Source: AP-15 sp963785565 (GTDB lineage Bacteria; Pseudomonadota; Alphaproteobacteria; ATCC43930; CGMCC-115725). Taken from it: a stretch of DNA of 64,000 nucleotides. Of this stretch, positions 53,738-61,402 are shown piece by piece. The DNA lies in the NCBI GenBank assembly GCA_963785565.1, contig CAWAVV010000013.1, forward strand, positions 186,001 through 250,000, written 5' to 3'. The notes beneath the pieces were generated by a model. It was not told the DNA's origin and made no database searches. It worked only from the letters and a program-made list of their open reading frames with translations. Position 1 is the stretch's first letter, and each line of letters starts with the position of its first letter. Made by a program: the position numbers and the translations under genes.

Positions 53738-54889
53738 TCAGCCGTCGAAGACTTCGACTTCCTGATCGAAATCAGCGGTGTCGCCATCGCCGTCGAAGCT
53801 GCGCCGGTCGATCGCCACGGTCTTGATCAGCGCGAAGACCTGTCGTCCCGGTTCAAGGCCGAGCGCCTCGCCCGAACGCCGCGTGACCCGCGCCAGCAAT
53901 CGCTCGGGTCCCAGGCGAAGCTGCACTTCGAGCGCCCCCTCGGCAACCGGAACCAGCGCCTCGACTTCGCCCGCCAGCACGTTGAGCGCGCTGATCCCGC
54001 CGGGCCGGGTGAGCGCTAGGATCACGTCACGGGCGCGGATGCGCACCCGCAACGGGGCCCCGACCGGGAGATCGAGCCGCCTCACAGTCAGTCGTCCGAA
54101 GCCGCCGACCAGTTCAGTCAGCCCCCAGCGCGTGTCGTGCGCCGCGACCGTGACCGCGAGCACCGCGCCGGCCTCGAAGCCGCCGGCCAACGGATAAAGG
54201 CCGGCACGACCCATCACCTCGGCCACAGGACCGACCGCCCGCACGCTTCCCTCCGCGATCAACACGATCGTCGTGGCGAGGCGGGCGACTTCCGCGGCGG
54301 CGTGGCTGACATAGACGATCGGCACCATCGCGCCGTCGCGCAGGCGCTCGAGATAGGGGAGGATCTCGTCCTTGCGCGCGGCGTCGAGGGAGGCCAGCGG
54401 CTCGTCCATCAGCAACAGGCGCGGGTTCGCCAACAGCGCGCGGCCGATCGCCACACGTTGTTTTTCGCCGCCCGACAGCCGGCCGGGGCGGCGCATCAGC
54501 AAGGACCCGATCCCCAACAGATCGACGACGTCGTCGATCCCAACCGCCGCCTCCCCGCGCGGCGCGAACCAGCGGCCGAACAATAGGTTCTGGCGCACCG
54601 TCAGATGCGGAAATAGCCGGCCTTCCTGGAACACGTAACCGATCCGGCGGCGATGGGCGGGGGTGACGATCCCGCGTTGAGTGTCCAGCAATACCGCTCC
54701 GTCGAGGGCGATGCGGCCGCGCTGTGGCCGGATCAGCCCGGCGATGGCGTTAACGACCGAGGTCTTGCCCGCCCCCGAACGTCCGAACAGGGCGGTCAGG
54801 CCGCGCCCGCTCGTAAAATGGATGTCGAGCGCAAAGCGGCCGAGCCGGTGCTCGATATCGACTTCAAGCACTGGCTCAGTCTCCTGCAA
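53738..54889 (-). CDS. modC: Molybdate ABC transporter ATP-binding protein ModC
   Basis: 383 aa. ABC ATPase: Walker A ALFGRSGAGKTSVVNAIAGL, Q-loop VFQEGRLFPHLTVRQNLLFG, signature RLSGGEKQRVAIGRALLANP, Walker B LLLMDEPLASLDAARKDEIL, H-loop VSHAAAEVA. The C-terminal ~90 residues form a molbindin (Mop) domain (SALNVLAGEVEALVPVAEGA), the mark of ModC. TTG start overlaps modB by 14 bases. Supplies molybdate for the molybdenum cofactor. Confidence 0.95.
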   Translation of the reverse strand: MQETEPVLEVDIEHRLGRFALDIHFTSGRGLTALFGRSGAGKTSVVNAIAGLIRPQRGRIALDGAVLLDTQRGIVTPAHRRRIGYVFQEGRLFPHLTVRQNLLFGRWFAPRGEAAVGIDDVVDLLGIGSLLMRRPGRLSGGEKQRVAIGRALLANPRLLLMDEPLASLDAARKDEILPYLERLRDGAMVPIVYVSHAAAEVARLATTIVLIAEGSVRAVGPVAEVMGRAGLYPLAGGFEAGAVLAVTVAAHDTRWGLTELVGGFGRLTVRRLDLPVGAPLRVRIRARDVILALTRPGGISALNVLAGEVEALVPVAEGALEVQLRLGPERLLARVTRRSGEALGLEPGRQVFALIKTVAIDRRSFDGDGDTADFDQEVEVFDG

Positions 54890-55568
54890 GGCGGCGGCCG
54901 ATCTGCCGCGCCAGTATCTCGGAGGCGAGCAGCGCCAGCATCGCCAGCGTGACCGCGACGACGGTCAGGCGCAGCGCCGCAGGATCGCCACCGGGCGTCT
55001 GGGTCAAGGCGTAGATTGCCAACGGCACAGTCTGCGTTTCGCCCGGAATGTTGGAGACAAAGGTGATCGTCGCTCCGAACTCGCCGAGGCTGCGGGCAAA
55101 GGACAGCACCATGCCGGCGACGATCCCCGGCATCATCAGCGGCAATGTCACCAGCAGAAAAACAAAGATGCGCCGGGCGCCAAGGGTGCCGGCCGCTTCC
55201 TCGAGCCGGCGGTCGATCGCTTCGAGTGAAAGCCGCATCGCTCGCACCATCAGCGGAAACGCCGTCACTGCGGCCGCAAGCGCCGCGCCGGTCCAGCGAA
55301 AGGCGAAGACGATCCCGAACGCGGCGAAGAATCGGCCGAGCGGGCCGTTGTGACCGAACAACAACAACAGCAGATAGCCGGTGACGACCGGCGGCATAAC
55401 CAGCGGCAGGTGGACGGCGCCATCGAGCAGGCTCTTGCCCCAGAATCGCCCGCGCGCCAGCACAAGCGCGGCGGCGAGAGCAAACGGCACGCTCCACAGC
55501 ATCGCCCAGAACGCGACCCGTAGGCTGAGCCGCACCGCCTCGATCTCGTCGGCGCTTAGATGGAACAT
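54876..55568 (-). CDS. modB: Molybdate ABC transporter permease ModB
   Basis: 230-aa permease with five or six helices (LSLRVAFWAMLWSVPFALAA, LVMPPVVTGYLLLLLFG), and the EAA-type coupling loop LEEAAGTLGARRIFVFLLVT. GMVLSFARSLGEFGATITFV is the strongly conserved ModB block. First gene of the modBC unit. No modA (periplasmic binding protein) is found upstream; it must lie elsewhere or be replaced. Divergent from the selenoprotein gene, sharing a ~170-base intergenic region. Confidence 0.95.
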   Translation of the reverse strand: MFHLSADEIEAVRLSLRVAFWAMLWSVPFALAAALVLARGRFWGKSLLDGAVHLPLVMPPVVTGYLLLLLFGHNGPLGRFFAAFGIVFAFRWTGAALAAAVTAFPLMVRAMRLSLEAIDRRLEEAAGTLGARRIFVFLLVTLPLMMPGIVAGMVLSFARSLGEFGATITFVSNIPGETQTVPLAIYALTQTPGGDPAALRLTVVAVTLAMLALLASEILARQIGRRLAGD

Positions 55569-55739
55569 CTCATCGGCACGGGCGCCAAGGCTGATGCTCG
55601 GTTGGGATACCGGTAATCATTGCCAGGCTCGCCGAGCGACATCCGTTGTATATGTATGAAGCTATCGAGCCGGAATAATGGCGGCTTTCGGTAGAGTGTG
55701 CTAGATTGTTATCGTGGTTTCTGCGAGGAGGCTTACGCG

Positions 55740-55958
55740 ATGAAGGTCAGAATCGAATACTGCGTACCTTGAAACTACCTGCCCAGAGCCCTCCGTGCGA
55801 GGGCGCAACTCGAAGAAAAGTACGGCGCCGAAGTCGAGCTGGTTAAGGGTGTCGCCGGTGTGTTCGAGATCACCGTCGACGGAAAGCTCGCCTTTTCGAA
55901 GAAACAGCTGGGGCGCTTCCCGGAAGACGCCGAAATCGACGCCTTAGGCGGAGGTTAG
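55740..55958 (+). CDS. SelW/Rdx-family selenoprotein with in-frame UGA (Sec11)
   Basis: 72-aa selenoprotein. Translation from ATG 55740 gives MKVRIEYCVP-U-NYLPRA, with TGA at 55770-55772 read as selenocysteine, then LEEKYGAEVELVKGVAGVFE and ITVDGKLAFSKKQLGRFPED to the TAG at 55956. CxxU at residues 8-11, the NYLPRA that follows and the VFEITVDG..FSK..GRFP ending are hallmarks of the thioredoxin-like Rdx (SelW/SelT/SelH) family. GAGGAGG lies 9 bases before the ATG. A hairpin suited to SelB follows the UGA. Rdx proteins are thought to be redox regulators. A decoder that treats TGA as stop would give only 10 residues. Confidence 0.92.
55788..55804 (+). promoter_or_regulatory. Bacterial SECIS-like hairpin after the UGA codon
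   Basis: GCCCTC-CGTGC-GAGGGC: a 6-bp perfect stem with a 5-base loop, starting 15 bases after the TGA at 55770. bSECIS elements sit inside the coding region within about 16-37 bases of the UGA and carry a G/U-rich apical loop; the GU in CGUGC fits. It must also encode residues 17-22, which it does without disturbing the protein family pattern. SelB binding is inferred. Confidence 0.75.
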
Positions 55959-55969
55959 GGGAGCGGCGG

Positions 55970-57520
55970 TCACCGCTGTGGTTTCTCGAGCGGCGGCTTG
56001 TCATGCACATAGATGACGGCGCGCGCGTCCGCATAGACGCGCCGCCAGCCCGGCAAATGATCGAAAAACCCGACGGCGTCTTGCTGCGGCTCCAGTAACG
56101 TCCAGCCGATTTTCCAGCGGTCAAGGAGCTCGCCGAGAACCCGCGCGTCGCCGTTTTCGGCCTCGAGGTAGCGGGCGAGAAACGCGTTGCCGAACAGCTC
56201 GATGCGGCCGTCGATAAAGGTTGGGATGCCGCGAAAGACCAGGTAGCCGCCAAAAGCCTCGCTGTTGAAGAGCCGTCCCGACAGCCCCAGGCGCGCTGCG
56301 GCGGCGAGCGCCGAGGCCGGGGTCACCGCATCCTCGGTACGCACAATCGGCCGCAGCACCAACGGCAGGCTTAACACCAGCGCTGCGGCGAAAGTCAGCG
56401 CCACCGCCGGCGCGGCGGCCGGTTCGGCAAGGCGAGTGGCGGCGTGGCTGATCCACGAGACCGGAGCCGAGCGGATTGCGGCGGCTAATTGCGGCCCCAA
56501 TGATCCGGCGACCGCGAGCGGGCCGACGAGACCGAGAAGGTCGGCATGGCGGGTATGGGCGAGCGCCATGTGGCACAGCCCCACCAGCACCAGCACCCGC
56601 GTCAACGGCGCCTTGACCCCACTCGTCAAGCCGAGCGCGATCAATCCCAGCAAGATGATTTCGAGCGGCTGAAAATCCTGGAAATCCGGGCTGCGCCACT
56701 CGATGAACGAGGATTGCAGCGCTGGCATCGCGATCAGCCGGAACGGTTCGACCAGGCCGGCGACGCCGTTTGGCGTCGCAAGGGCGGCGGCGAGCGCGAG
56801 GCCGGCGAACCAGCCCCAGCGTCGCGACTCGATCCGGCGCGGCCCGGCCAGCACCGCCTCCGCCGCAAGGTAAAAGGCGAGCAAAAGCCCGAACAAAAAG
56901 CTGTCGTGCAGATTGGCCCACAGCACCATCAGCGGCAGCAGGCGAAAAGGTGGCGCCGAGCCGGTGTCTCGCGCCGCGAAGAGCGCGCCCGACCACAGAA
57001 CCAGCAACGGCAATGCCAACAAATGCGGCCGGGCCAGCAGGTGCGGCTCGACCATTGCGGCTCCGAGCGCCACTGCGATCAATGCCGAGAAGGGCTCGGC
57101 CCAGCGCAGCAAGAACTGGGTCAGCAACCCCAGACTGACGGCAAAGCAGGCGATGGTCAGCAGCACCGGCCCGCTCCAACCGGCAGCGCGATAGACCGCC
57201 GCCAGCACGATCTCGGCCAGCCATTCGTGTGGCACCCACCGCGCGCCGGCGAAGGTGTAAGAGAAGGGATCGTGTAGCGGCAGCGCGCCGTGCGCCAGCA
57301 TCCAGCGGCCGGCGGCGATGTGGAGATAGGTGTCGGGGTCGTGCAACAATGCCCGCGGTTGGGACAATGCCCGGCCGAGGGCGAGCACCGCTACGATCAG
57401 CGGCCACGACGGAACCAGCCGTCCAGGCCACGACCGGGCTCCCGTCCGCCCTATAGCGCGTCCCGATAGATGATCAACCGGCGCGATGCCTTCCGCCCTC
57501 CCGGCGAGCCGATCCGGCAT
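55970..57520 (-). CDS. Large polytopic membrane protein (GT-C glycosyltransferase-like)
   Basis: 516 aa with about ten to twelve hydrophobic helices. The first periplasmic loop contains HDPDTYLHIAAGRWMLAHGA and SYTFAGARWVPHEWLAEIVL, where the DPD acidic motif after TM1 resembles lipid-linked-sugar-dependent GT-C transferases. The C-terminal ~110 residues are soluble (GGYLVFRGIPTFIDGRIELF, WRRVYADARAVIYVHDKPPL). Likely transfers or senses sugars at the outer face of the membrane; not proven. Its stop is 12 bases from that of the selenoprotein. Confidence 0.75.
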   Translation of the reverse strand: MPDRLAGRAEGIAPVDHLSGRAIGRTGARSWPGRLVPSWPLIVAVLALGRALSQPRALLHDPDTYLHIAAGRWMLAHGALPLHDPFSYTFAGARWVPHEWLAEIVLAAVYRAAGWSGPVLLTIACFAVSLGLLTQFLLRWAEPFSALIAVALGAAMVEPHLLARPHLLALPLLVLWSGALFAARDTGSAPPFRLLPLMVLWANLHDSFLFGLLLAFYLAAEAVLAGPRRIESRRWGWFAGLALAAALATPNGVAGLVEPFRLIAMPALQSSFIEWRSPDFQDFQPLEIILLGLIALGLTSGVKAPLTRVLVLVGLCHMALAHTRHADLLGLVGPLAVAGSLGPQLAAAIRSAPVSWISHAATRLAEPAAAPAVALTFAAALVLSLPLVLRPIVRTEDAVTPASALAAAARLGLSGRLFNSEAFGGYLVFRGIPTFIDGRIELFGNAFLARYLEAENGDARVLGELLDRWKIGWTLLEPQQDAVGFFDHLPGWRRVYADARAVIYVHDKPPLEKPQR

Positions 57521-57585
57521 TTGCCGGAACGGTCGCGGGTGGGAGCCTCGCAGATTGAGGTAAGCGAGGTCTTAAGCTGTCGCCG

Positions 57586-58881
57586 CTATTTCGCCGCGGC
57601 GGGGAGCTCTTCGGCGTACATCTCGGGCAACACCGTCTCGCGCCAAGTTTCCTGCCGCGGAAAGATCTTTTCGATCGCCCGCGCCGAATAGTAGCTGGTA
57701 TCGACCCCCGGCGGGTTGCCGCCCGCCTGCACCGTCTTGACCGCGTCGAGCAGCAATCGCCTGGTGGCGATGATCGCCCGGTCGGCCGGTCCCAGATGCT
57801 CCTTGGAGCGGTCGACGATCGGCCCCATGCCCTCCTGCACCGCACGGTCCTGGGTATTGATGCCGTCGATGCCGGTAAAGGTTTCGTTCTTTTGAACTTG
57901 GCGGTCGATCATCCAGTCATTGTGTTTGTTGCGGAATGAGCGGAACTCGCCCGAGGTCTCGACATAGTCGGGGCCGTTGCCGTTGCCGCGCTCCATCCGG
58001 TCGTCGTCGCTGAGACCCGGCTCGCCGAAGCTGTACATCCAATTCCATACCATGCAGTTCTCGTCGTCGATCGGAACCCAGATATGCCCGGCGATATTGG
58101 GGCGATCGCCGCCGCCCATCGCGCGCCCGAGCTGTTGCGGCCGGATCTGGGTGAACGGCATGACGAAATGGTAGGAGCGGACATAGGTCTTGTCTTCATC
58201 GAGCGGCCGGATCCCGACATAACGATAGCCGTAATCGGTGACGTCGACTTCGAGCAGCGGCGCCCGGCCGCGAACAAACGGTCCTTGAACAGGGATGCCG
58301 GGGCGGGTGGTGTTCGGGGTGATCGTGCGATGCAGGATCGGTGCGTGCGAGGTGTCGATGCCGCCTTCGAGCGCCTGCAGCCAGTTGCACTCCTCCCACA
58401 CCTTCGAGACGTGGCGGTGAGTTTCCGGCACCTGCGTCCACTCGAAGGCGGGTGGAGCGGGCATCTTGTCGCGCGGTCCCATATACGCCCAGATCACGCC
58501 GCCCATCTCGACCGTCGGATAAGCGGTCAGCCGGACCTTGCCGCAGAATGGCTCGGGCTCGTTCATCTGCTCGAGGCACTTGCCGTCGACGTCGAATTTC
58601 CAGCCGTGGTAGATACAGCGCAATCCGGATTCCTCGTTGCGCCCGAACCATAGCGAGGCGCGGCGATGCGGGCAGAATTCGTCGACGAGCCCGATCCGGC
58701 CTTCGCTGTCGCGAAACCCGACGAGCTTTTCGCCGAGCAGCTGAACCCGGACTGGCGGGCAATCCGGCTCCGGCAATTCACGCGTCAGCAGCGCCGGGAT
58801 CCAGTAGCGCCGCATGACCTCGCCCATCGGCGTTTCTGGCCCGATACGGGTTACCAGTTCGTTGTCTTCGGGTGACAGCAT
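57586..58881 (-). CDS. Rieske-type aromatic ring-hydroxylating dioxygenase, alpha subunit
   Basis: 431 aa. N-terminal Rieske [2Fe-2S] domain with C70-x-H72 (DEFCPHRRASLWFGRN) and C89-x2-H92 (LRCIYHGWKFDVDGKCLEQM). Catalytic domain with the mononuclear iron site WLQALEGGIDTSHAPILHRT (2-His part; the carboxylate ligand is further on). Resembles phthalate 4,5-dioxygenase-like oxygenases. No reductase or ferredoxin gene is adjacent, so the electron donor is elsewhere. Substrate unknown. The intact clusters suggest an active enzyme. Confidence 0.9.
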   Translation of the reverse strand: MLSPEDNELVTRIGPETPMGEVMRRYWIPALLTRELPEPDCPPVRVQLLGEKLVGFRDSEGRIGLVDEFCPHRRASLWFGRNEESGLRCIYHGWKFDVDGKCLEQMNEPEPFCGKVRLTAYPTVEMGGVIWAYMGPRDKMPAPPAFEWTQVPETHRHVSKVWEECNWLQALEGGIDTSHAPILHRTITPNTTRPGIPVQGPFVRGRAPLLEVDVTDYGYRYVGIRPLDEDKTYVRSYHFVMPFTQIRPQQLGRAMGGGDRPNIAGHIWVPIDDENCMVWNWMYSFGEPGLSDDDRMERGNGNGPDYVETSGEFRSFRNKHNDWMIDRQVQKNETFTGIDGINTQDRAVQEGMGPIVDRSKEHLGPADRAIIATRRLLLDAVKTVQAGGNPPGVDTSYYSARAIEKIFPRQETWRETVLPEMYAEELPAAAK

Positions 58882-59054
58882 CGGGTGCGCTCCTCTACCG
58901 CGAAATCAAGCGACGCTGCGCCGTGGCGGCAGCAAGCTGATAATCCGCCGATGGCGCGCCGAGGGCAAGGGTGGACCATCGCGAGGCTTCCCAAGGTTGC
59001 AAGTTTATTCACCGATTTGCGCTACAACACCGCAAACCAGCGGGAGGGGCAGCA

Positions 59055-59912
59055 ATGGCGGTGATCCTGCGTCCGGGCACGCCCGCAGATGCCGACGCCT
59101 GCGGCGTGGTCGCGTTCGAGGCTTTCAAGGCGATCTCGAGCCAGCATAACTTCCCGTGGGATTTCCCCTCGCCGGAAATTGCGGTCGGGCTGATGAAGAC
59201 GTTGCTGTCGCTTCGCGGCTTTTACTCGGTTGTCGCCGAGCAGGATGGCGCGACCGTCGGCAGCAACTTTGTCGACGAACGGGGCGTCATCGCCGGCATC
59301 GGTCCGATCAGCGTCGCACCGGCGGTCCAGGACCAGTCGATCGGCCGGCGGTTGATGCTGGCGATTCTGGAACGCGAAGCGGCGCGCCGCGTCGCCGGGG
59401 TCAGGCTGCTGCAATCGGCTTATCACAACCGATCGCTGTGTCTCTATACCAAGCTCGGCTTCGACAGCCGCGAGCCATGCTCGAAGATGGAAGGCCCGCG
59501 ATTGGGCATCCGCTTGCCGGACTATGATGTGCGCCCGGCGGTCGCGGCGGATCTCGCGGCGTGCAACGCCCTTTGCCGTCAGGTCCACGGCCACGACCGC
59601 GAGGACGAACTGCGAGATGCGATCGGCCGGGGCACCGCGCGCATCGTCGAGCATCTCGGCAGGATCACCGCCTATGCCAGCGAGATCGCATTTTTCGGCC
59701 ATGCCGTCGCCGAGACCAATCAAGGTTTGCAGGCGCTGATCGGCGCCGCATCCAGCTTCCAAGGCGGCGGGTTCTTATTGCCGACGCGCAATGGCGAGCT
59801 GTTTCGCTGGTGTCTGCAGCGGGGCCTGCGCCTCGTGCATCAGATGACGCTGATGACCGTCGGTCTCTATAACGAGCCGGCCGGCGCCTACCTGCCGTCG
59901 GTGCTCTATTGA
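59055..59912 (+). CDS. GNAT-family N-acetyltransferase (two-domain)
   Basis: 285 aa. N-terminal GNAT domain: AVILRPGTPADADACGVVAF, acetyl-CoA loop ISVAPAVQDQSIGRRLMLAI (Q-x2-G-R/G-x-L), and LLQSAYHNRSLCLYTKLGFD. A second, more divergent GNAT-like domain follows (LPDYDVRPAVAADLAACNAL). AGGGGC precedes the ATG at 59055. Similar tandem proteins are poorly characterised. Its stop overlaps that of the convergent methyltransferase gene by 7 bases. Confidence 0.83.
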   Translation: MAVILRPGTPADADACGVVAFEAFKAISSQHNFPWDFPSPEIAVGLMKTLLSLRGFYSVVAEQDGATVGSNFVDERGVIAGIGPISVAPAVQDQSIGRRLMLAILEREAARRVAGVRLLQSAYHNRSLCLYTKLGFDSREPCSKMEGPRLGIRLPDYDVRPAVAADLAACNALCRQVHGHDREDELRDAIGRGTARIVEHLGRITAYASEIAFFGHAVAETNQGLQALIGAASSFQGGGFLLPTRNGELFRWCLQRGLRLVHQMTLMTVGLYNEPAGAYLPSVLY

Positions 59913-61277
59913 GCAAAGACGCCATGTGAAGCCAGGAAACCGCGCCAGCCGGGGTAGAGTTCGTCATCGATTGTCGCGCCGTCGCGCAGCAGGCGCAGCA
60001 GGCCACGGTCGGTTTCGAGGGCGGTGCCGCAGGGCAAGGCCAGCCAGCGGATCTCTTCGGGGCCGTCGAGCTGTCGCCAGATCGCGCGGTTGAGTTTTGC
60101 AACCGGCTCACGGCTGGGCTCGACCGGCATCGCGTCGCCGGCGGCGCACAAGGTCAAAACATTTTCGAGGAGCTCGGACGCGGGCGCGAGGCCGGCGAGT
60201 GGGCGTGGGCCGGACAGCAGCGCGGCGACGATCCTCCGCGCCGTCGGTGTGTCATAGACGCGAGCGCCGGCCGGCGTCGTTGTTTCATAGCGGATAGCGG
60301 CGGCGGGGCGCGCCAGCGCATAAGGGCTCGCCAGCAGCCGTCGGGCACGTTCGTCTAGGTCCAGGCGCCGGTTGCCGCGGTGGAAAACATCGCAGCGCAA
60401 GCGCTGGTCGAGGAAGAAATCGCGGGTCAACTCGCGAAGATCCGGGTCGTCGATGCCCGCCAGCGTCTCACGCGCGCTGTCGCTGAGCACCAGCCGGTCG
60501 AAGTTTTCGATCAGCGTTGCCGAGCCTACCGGGGCAAGGCCGATCGCCGCCATCGCGGCGCGCACCTCGGTTACATAGAGCGGCTGCCAGGCGGCGTGCA
60601 TGAATTCGTGGACCAGATACGCCGGGGTGTAATCTTCCGGGCGCGCTTTCAGCTCGCCAAGGGTAATACTCGACGCCAGTGCCGGTACGCCGGCTGCGGC
60701 CATCGTGCGGACGATCTCGGCCGCGGCGGCAAAGCGCGCGGCGCTGGAGCCGGGGAAGGTCCGGCTGAGTTCGCGCACCAAGTGCTGAAACGGCAGGTCG
60801 TGATACCCAGCCCGGCATCGCATTGTAGCTGACATAAACGAGCCCGCCGGGTTTGAGGTGGCGGTCGATAAACCGCCGCAGCGCGGCTTGGCTTTCGGCG
60901 TCGACCCAGCTGTAGACGCCGTGGGCGACGAGGTAATCGAATGGCGGCAAGTCGAGACCGGCCGCGGCGGCGAAATCGACGGGGTGAAAGTGCACATTCG
61001 CGATCGTCGCCTCTGCCGCGAGCCGCCGGGCGTGCTCGACATGCACCGGCATCATGTCGATGCCGTGAAAGGTTCCGCGCGGATGGGTGGCGGCGAGGAT
61101 CGCTGCGGTCACGCCCTGGCCGCAGCCGAGGTCGCACCAGGCGAAGCCGTTCGCGCGCGTGGGCGGATCGACCCCGCAAACGAGCGCCACATGGTCGAGC
61201 CAGGCGGGAGCCAGCATCGGCTTGAAATCGCGGAGATAAGGAATGTCGGCAACGTAACCCTCGAAATCACGCGTCAT
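59906..61277 (-). pseudogene. Class I methyltransferase with regulatory domain, frameshifted
   Basis: Joined, ~456 aa. N-terminal methyltransferase: motif I FAWCDLGCGQGVTAAILAAT, HGIDMMPVHVEHARRLAAEA, YLVAHGVYSWVDAESQAALR. Then the regulatory domain, HDLPFQHLVRELSRTFPGSS and RFAAAAEIVRTMAAAGVPAL, with a long helical end. The frame changes near 60808: one extra G in the GGG run restores MPGWYHDLPFQHL (1372 = 3x457 + 1). Members with this regulatory domain (methyltransf_25 plus PKMT) are often protein or small-molecule methyltransferases; target unknown. Confidence 0.78.
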
Positions 61278-61402
61278 CGCCTGTCTCCCGGAATGGGCGA
61301 TCCCGGCGGCGCCGAGTCGAATAGCCCGATAGCCGATAAAAATGTTATATTACCTGCGCTAAGCCGATCGTTTCCGGAGGGAGCGCCCTTGAGGAGAGCC
61401 AA

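Noticed and set aside
55569..55739. ModE-type operator between modB and the selenoprotein (around CGTTGTATATGTATG)
   Set aside because: Only a loose half-site resemblance; no symmetric partner at the right distance.
55740..55772. Reading the TGA at 55770 as a stop or pseudogene mutation
   Set aside because: The family motif CxxU, the perfect downstream frame, the ribosome site and the hairpin all support selenocysteine; a random stop would not fall exactly at the redox position.
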